Notes under the pieces: model-generated
Database searches by the model: none
Seen by the model: only the letters and a program-made list of their open reading frames with translations
What the model was told of the DNA's origin: nothing
Program-made: the position numbers and the translations under genes
In this document: in pieces, positions 14,320 to 16,164 of the stretch
How the letters are laid out: each line of letters begins with the position of its first letter
How positions within the stretch are numbered: the first letter of the stretch is position 1
Assembly: GCA_039819115.1 (NCBI GenBank)
Contig: JBCBST010000073.1
Location: forward strand, 1-16,164
Direction of reading: 5' to 3'
DNA: 16,164 nucleotides
Origin: JBCBST01 sp039819115
Lineage (GTDB): Bacteria; Bacteroidota; Rhodothermia; Balneolales; Balneolaceae

Positions 14320-16164
14320 ATGCGCGTTTCGCTCTGCTTGTTGATGATGTTTTATAGCGGTCTTCAGCTACTACATGCTCAAACTGTTTCGGTCCGGTTT
14401 GAAGTAAATATGAAGGTTTGGATAGACCGGGATGATTTTGATCCCGATACCGATTTTGTAGATGTTGCAGGTACATTTAATAGCTGGGGGGAACCCGGTG
14501 ATCAGTTGGAACGCATTGATTCATCTACCATATATGCTGTAGAATTAGGTGGATTTGAAGCCGGACAGCAAATCCTGTTTAAATTTAGAAAAAATGGCCT
14601 CTGGTCAGGTGAAGAAGAATTTGCGGGTGGTAGACCAAATCGAAGTTATGCGGTAACCCAGGGTGAAAATACGATCTCTGTATTCTATAATGATGAACCT
14701 GACCCTACCGGACCGCCAAAAGCACAGTTTTCTGCGATCAGTACGACCGTATTTACAAACGGATTAATGAGTTTCCAGAATACATCTTCCGGTCGAATCA
14801 CTGAGTTTCAATGGTTTTTTGAAGGAGGATCACCAGAACAAAGTACAGAACGATCGCCTGCCATTCGTTACCCTTCTACGGGCACATACGATGTTCAGCT
14901 CATTGCACGCAATGATTCCACAGCCGACACCCTCCGCATCGAAAACTACATTACTGTAGAAGATCGTACGCTGGAGTCACCGAAATGGTGGAATGAGCGG
15001 GTGTTCTATGAAATCTTCGTGCGTAGTTTTTATGATTCTGACGGTGATGGCATCGGAGACTTTAACGGAATGACGGAAAAGTTGGATTATCTGAACGATG
15101 GTGATCCCACTACCACCACCGATCTGGGTATCACCGGAATCTGGTTAATGCCCATTCATCCATCCCCCAGTTATCATGGATATGATGTTACCGATTACCG
15201 GGAGGTTAATCCTCAATATGGTACGATGGACGAATTCAAGGCTTTTCTGGATGCTGCCCACGAACGCGGCATCGCCGTTATTATCGACTTTGTGATGAAT
15301 CACTCATCCAGTCAGCATCCGTGGTTCCAGCAATCGGCCAGCGGCAATTCGTTCTACCGGGATTTTTACCGGTGGTCGGATACCAACCCCGGATACAGCG
15401 GTCCCTGGGGACAGCAGGTATGGCATCAACGCAATAGCGACTATTACTATGGTTTGTTCTGGGGAGGCATGCCCGATATCAACTATGACAATGAAGCTGT
15501 TAAAGATTCTATCTTTTCTGCCGCCACGTTTTGGCTGGAAGAAGTCGGAGTGGATGGATTTAGACAGGATGCTGTACTCTACATTGATGAGGACGATGGA
15601 AACCTCAAGAACACACAGGGTACTTTCGATTTTTGGGAAGAATTTAATCTCCACGTAAAAAACATTAATGCAGACGCCTTCAATGTGGGCGAGGCCTGGG
15701 AGCCTACCGACATTGTACTCCAGTATATCTCGAACGACAGATTGGATTATGCGTTTGAATTCGATCTGGCGGGAAGTATCCTGAACGCGGTAAACTCAGG
15801 AACGGCTTCCAGCCTGATTTCCCAAATGCAGAAAGTGTACGATGCCTATCCATTTCTTCAATATGGAACCTTTCTGACCAACCATGATCAGAACAGGGTA
15901 ATGAACGTGCTGGGCCAGGATATTAATAAAGCCAAACTGGCTGCCTCCCTCTACCTCACTCTGCCAGGTATTCCCTATCTCTACTATGGAGAAGAAGTTG
16001 GGATGCTGGGACAAAAACCAGATGAGAATATCCGTTTACCCATGCAGTGGAGTGCAGCATCTAATGCTGGTTTTACGACGGGAAGCCCATGGCGGACACC
16101 CAATTCAAATTTCCGGGATTTTAATGTTGCTCAACAGGATACAACCGAAGGTTCCCTGTTTAAT
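14320..16164 (+). CDS. Secreted GH13 alpha-amylase with N-terminal CBM-like and PKD domains (3'-truncated)
   Basis: The frame stays open from the ATG at 14320 to the window end (615 codons), so the C-terminus is missing. Residues 1-20 are a signal peptide (MRVSLCLLMMFYSGLQLLHA). Residues about 22-125 form a starch-binding-like beta domain with VDVAGTFNSWGE and ILFKFRKNGLWSG. Residues about 134-213 are a PKD domain (FQWFFEGG; YPSTGTYDVQLIARN). The GH13 barrel begins near 222 (WWNERVFYEIFVRSFYDSD), followed by calcium-loop-like DGDGIGDFNG. Conserved regions are IIDFVMNH (D323, H328), GVDGFRQDAV with nucleophile D417, FNVGEAWEP with acid/base E458, and FLTNHDQNR with D523. Region V reads MPDIN, close to the MPDLN of GH13 subfamily 36. 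It should cleave alpha-1,4 (perhaps alpha-1,6) glucans outside the cytoplasm. Confidence 0.93.
   Translation, partial: MRVSLCLLMMFYSGLQLLHAQTVSVRFEVNMKVWIDRDDFDPDTDFVDVAGTFNSWGEPGDQLERIDSSTIYAVELGGFEAGQQILFKFRKNGLWSGEEEFAGGRPNRSYAVTQGENTISVFYNDEPDPTGPPKAQFSAISTTVFTNGLMSFQNTSSGRITEFQWFFEGGSPEQSTERSPAIRYPSTGTYDVQLIARNDSTADTLRIENYITVEDRTLESPKWWNERVFYEIFVRSFYDSDGDGIGDFNGMTEKLDYLNDGDPTTTTDLGITGIWLMPIHPSPSYHGYDVTDYREVNPQYGTMDEFKAFLDAAHERGIAVIIDFVMNHSSSQHPWFQQSASGNSFYRDFYRWSDTNPGYSGPWGQQVWHQRNSDYYYGLFWGGMPDINYDNEAVKDSIFSAATFWLEEVGVDGFRQDAVLYIDEDDGNLKNTQGTFDFWEEFNLHVKNINADAFNVGEAWEPTDIVLQYISNDRLDYAFEFDLAGSILNAVNSGTASSLISQMQKVYDAYPFLQYGTFLTNHDQNRVMNVLGQDINKAKLAASLYLTLPGIPYLYYGEEVGMLGQKPDENIRLPMQWSAASNAGFTTGSPWRTPNSNFRDFNVAQQDTTEGSLFN

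Noticed and set aside
14162..14476. Minus-strand 104-codon frame over the membrane protein end and the amylase start
   Set aside because: It is antisense to two well-supported genes and its sequence has no family resemblance.

Overview
The window carries ordinary bacterial chromosomal genes with a strong Bacteroidota-like (FCB group) flavour. Signs of this are the carboxypeptidase-regulatory-domain exported protein, a cobalamin methionine synthase split into two cistrons, a fused E1 alpha/beta 2-oxoacid dehydrogenase, a SatD-family protein, a PKD-containing secreted amylase and a promoter-like TAGCTTTG box. A Balneolota/Rhodothermota-type organism would fit, but that placement is inference from gene content. 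I see no tRNA, rRNA, CRISPR array, insertion sequence or phage gene. The window opens inside or very near the start of a membrane-protein gene and ends inside the amylase gene.

Layout. Positions 1-2761 hold a multi-pass membrane protein (+), an exported beta-domain protein (-) and a small YdeI/DUF1905-type protein (+). Positions 2758-11068 are a continuous run of minus-strand genes in two blocks. The upstream block (transcribed first) is speD, pyruvoyl-dependent arginine decarboxylase, speE and a short Omp85/BamA-like outer-membrane protein. The downstream block is the homocysteine-binding half of MetH, the folate/B12/activation half of MetH, and metF. The 214-base gap between the blocks holds a SAM-I-family riboswitch (7466-7616, minus strand). 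Its P1, P3 and P4 helices can be drawn base by base, and it has the GGTGCTACTTCC and GCAACC cores.

The plus strand resumes at 11203 with a fused E1 component of a branched-chain-type 2-oxoacid dehydrogenase. It is followed by a SatD-family/small membrane protein pair and a secreted GH13 alpha-amylase that runs off the window.

How they work together. SpeD and SpeE consume S-adenosylmethionine (SAM) to make polyamines from arginine-derived agmatine. MetH and MetF regenerate methionine, the SAM precursor. The SAM riboswitch between the two blocks can throttle methionine synthesis when SAM is plentiful, leaving the polyamine genes above it unaffected. Both first cistrons (speD, metH N-half) have no possible ATG and appear to start at TTG (GTG is an alternative for metH).

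The most unusual signal is upstream of the SatD-family gene. Three inverted repeats of the form TGTATCA-N7-TGATACA have centres exactly 29 bp apart. They overlap a promoter-like box, and the SatD-family protein has a helix-turn-helix-like C-terminus. This suggests an autoregulated one-component system with a small membrane partner.
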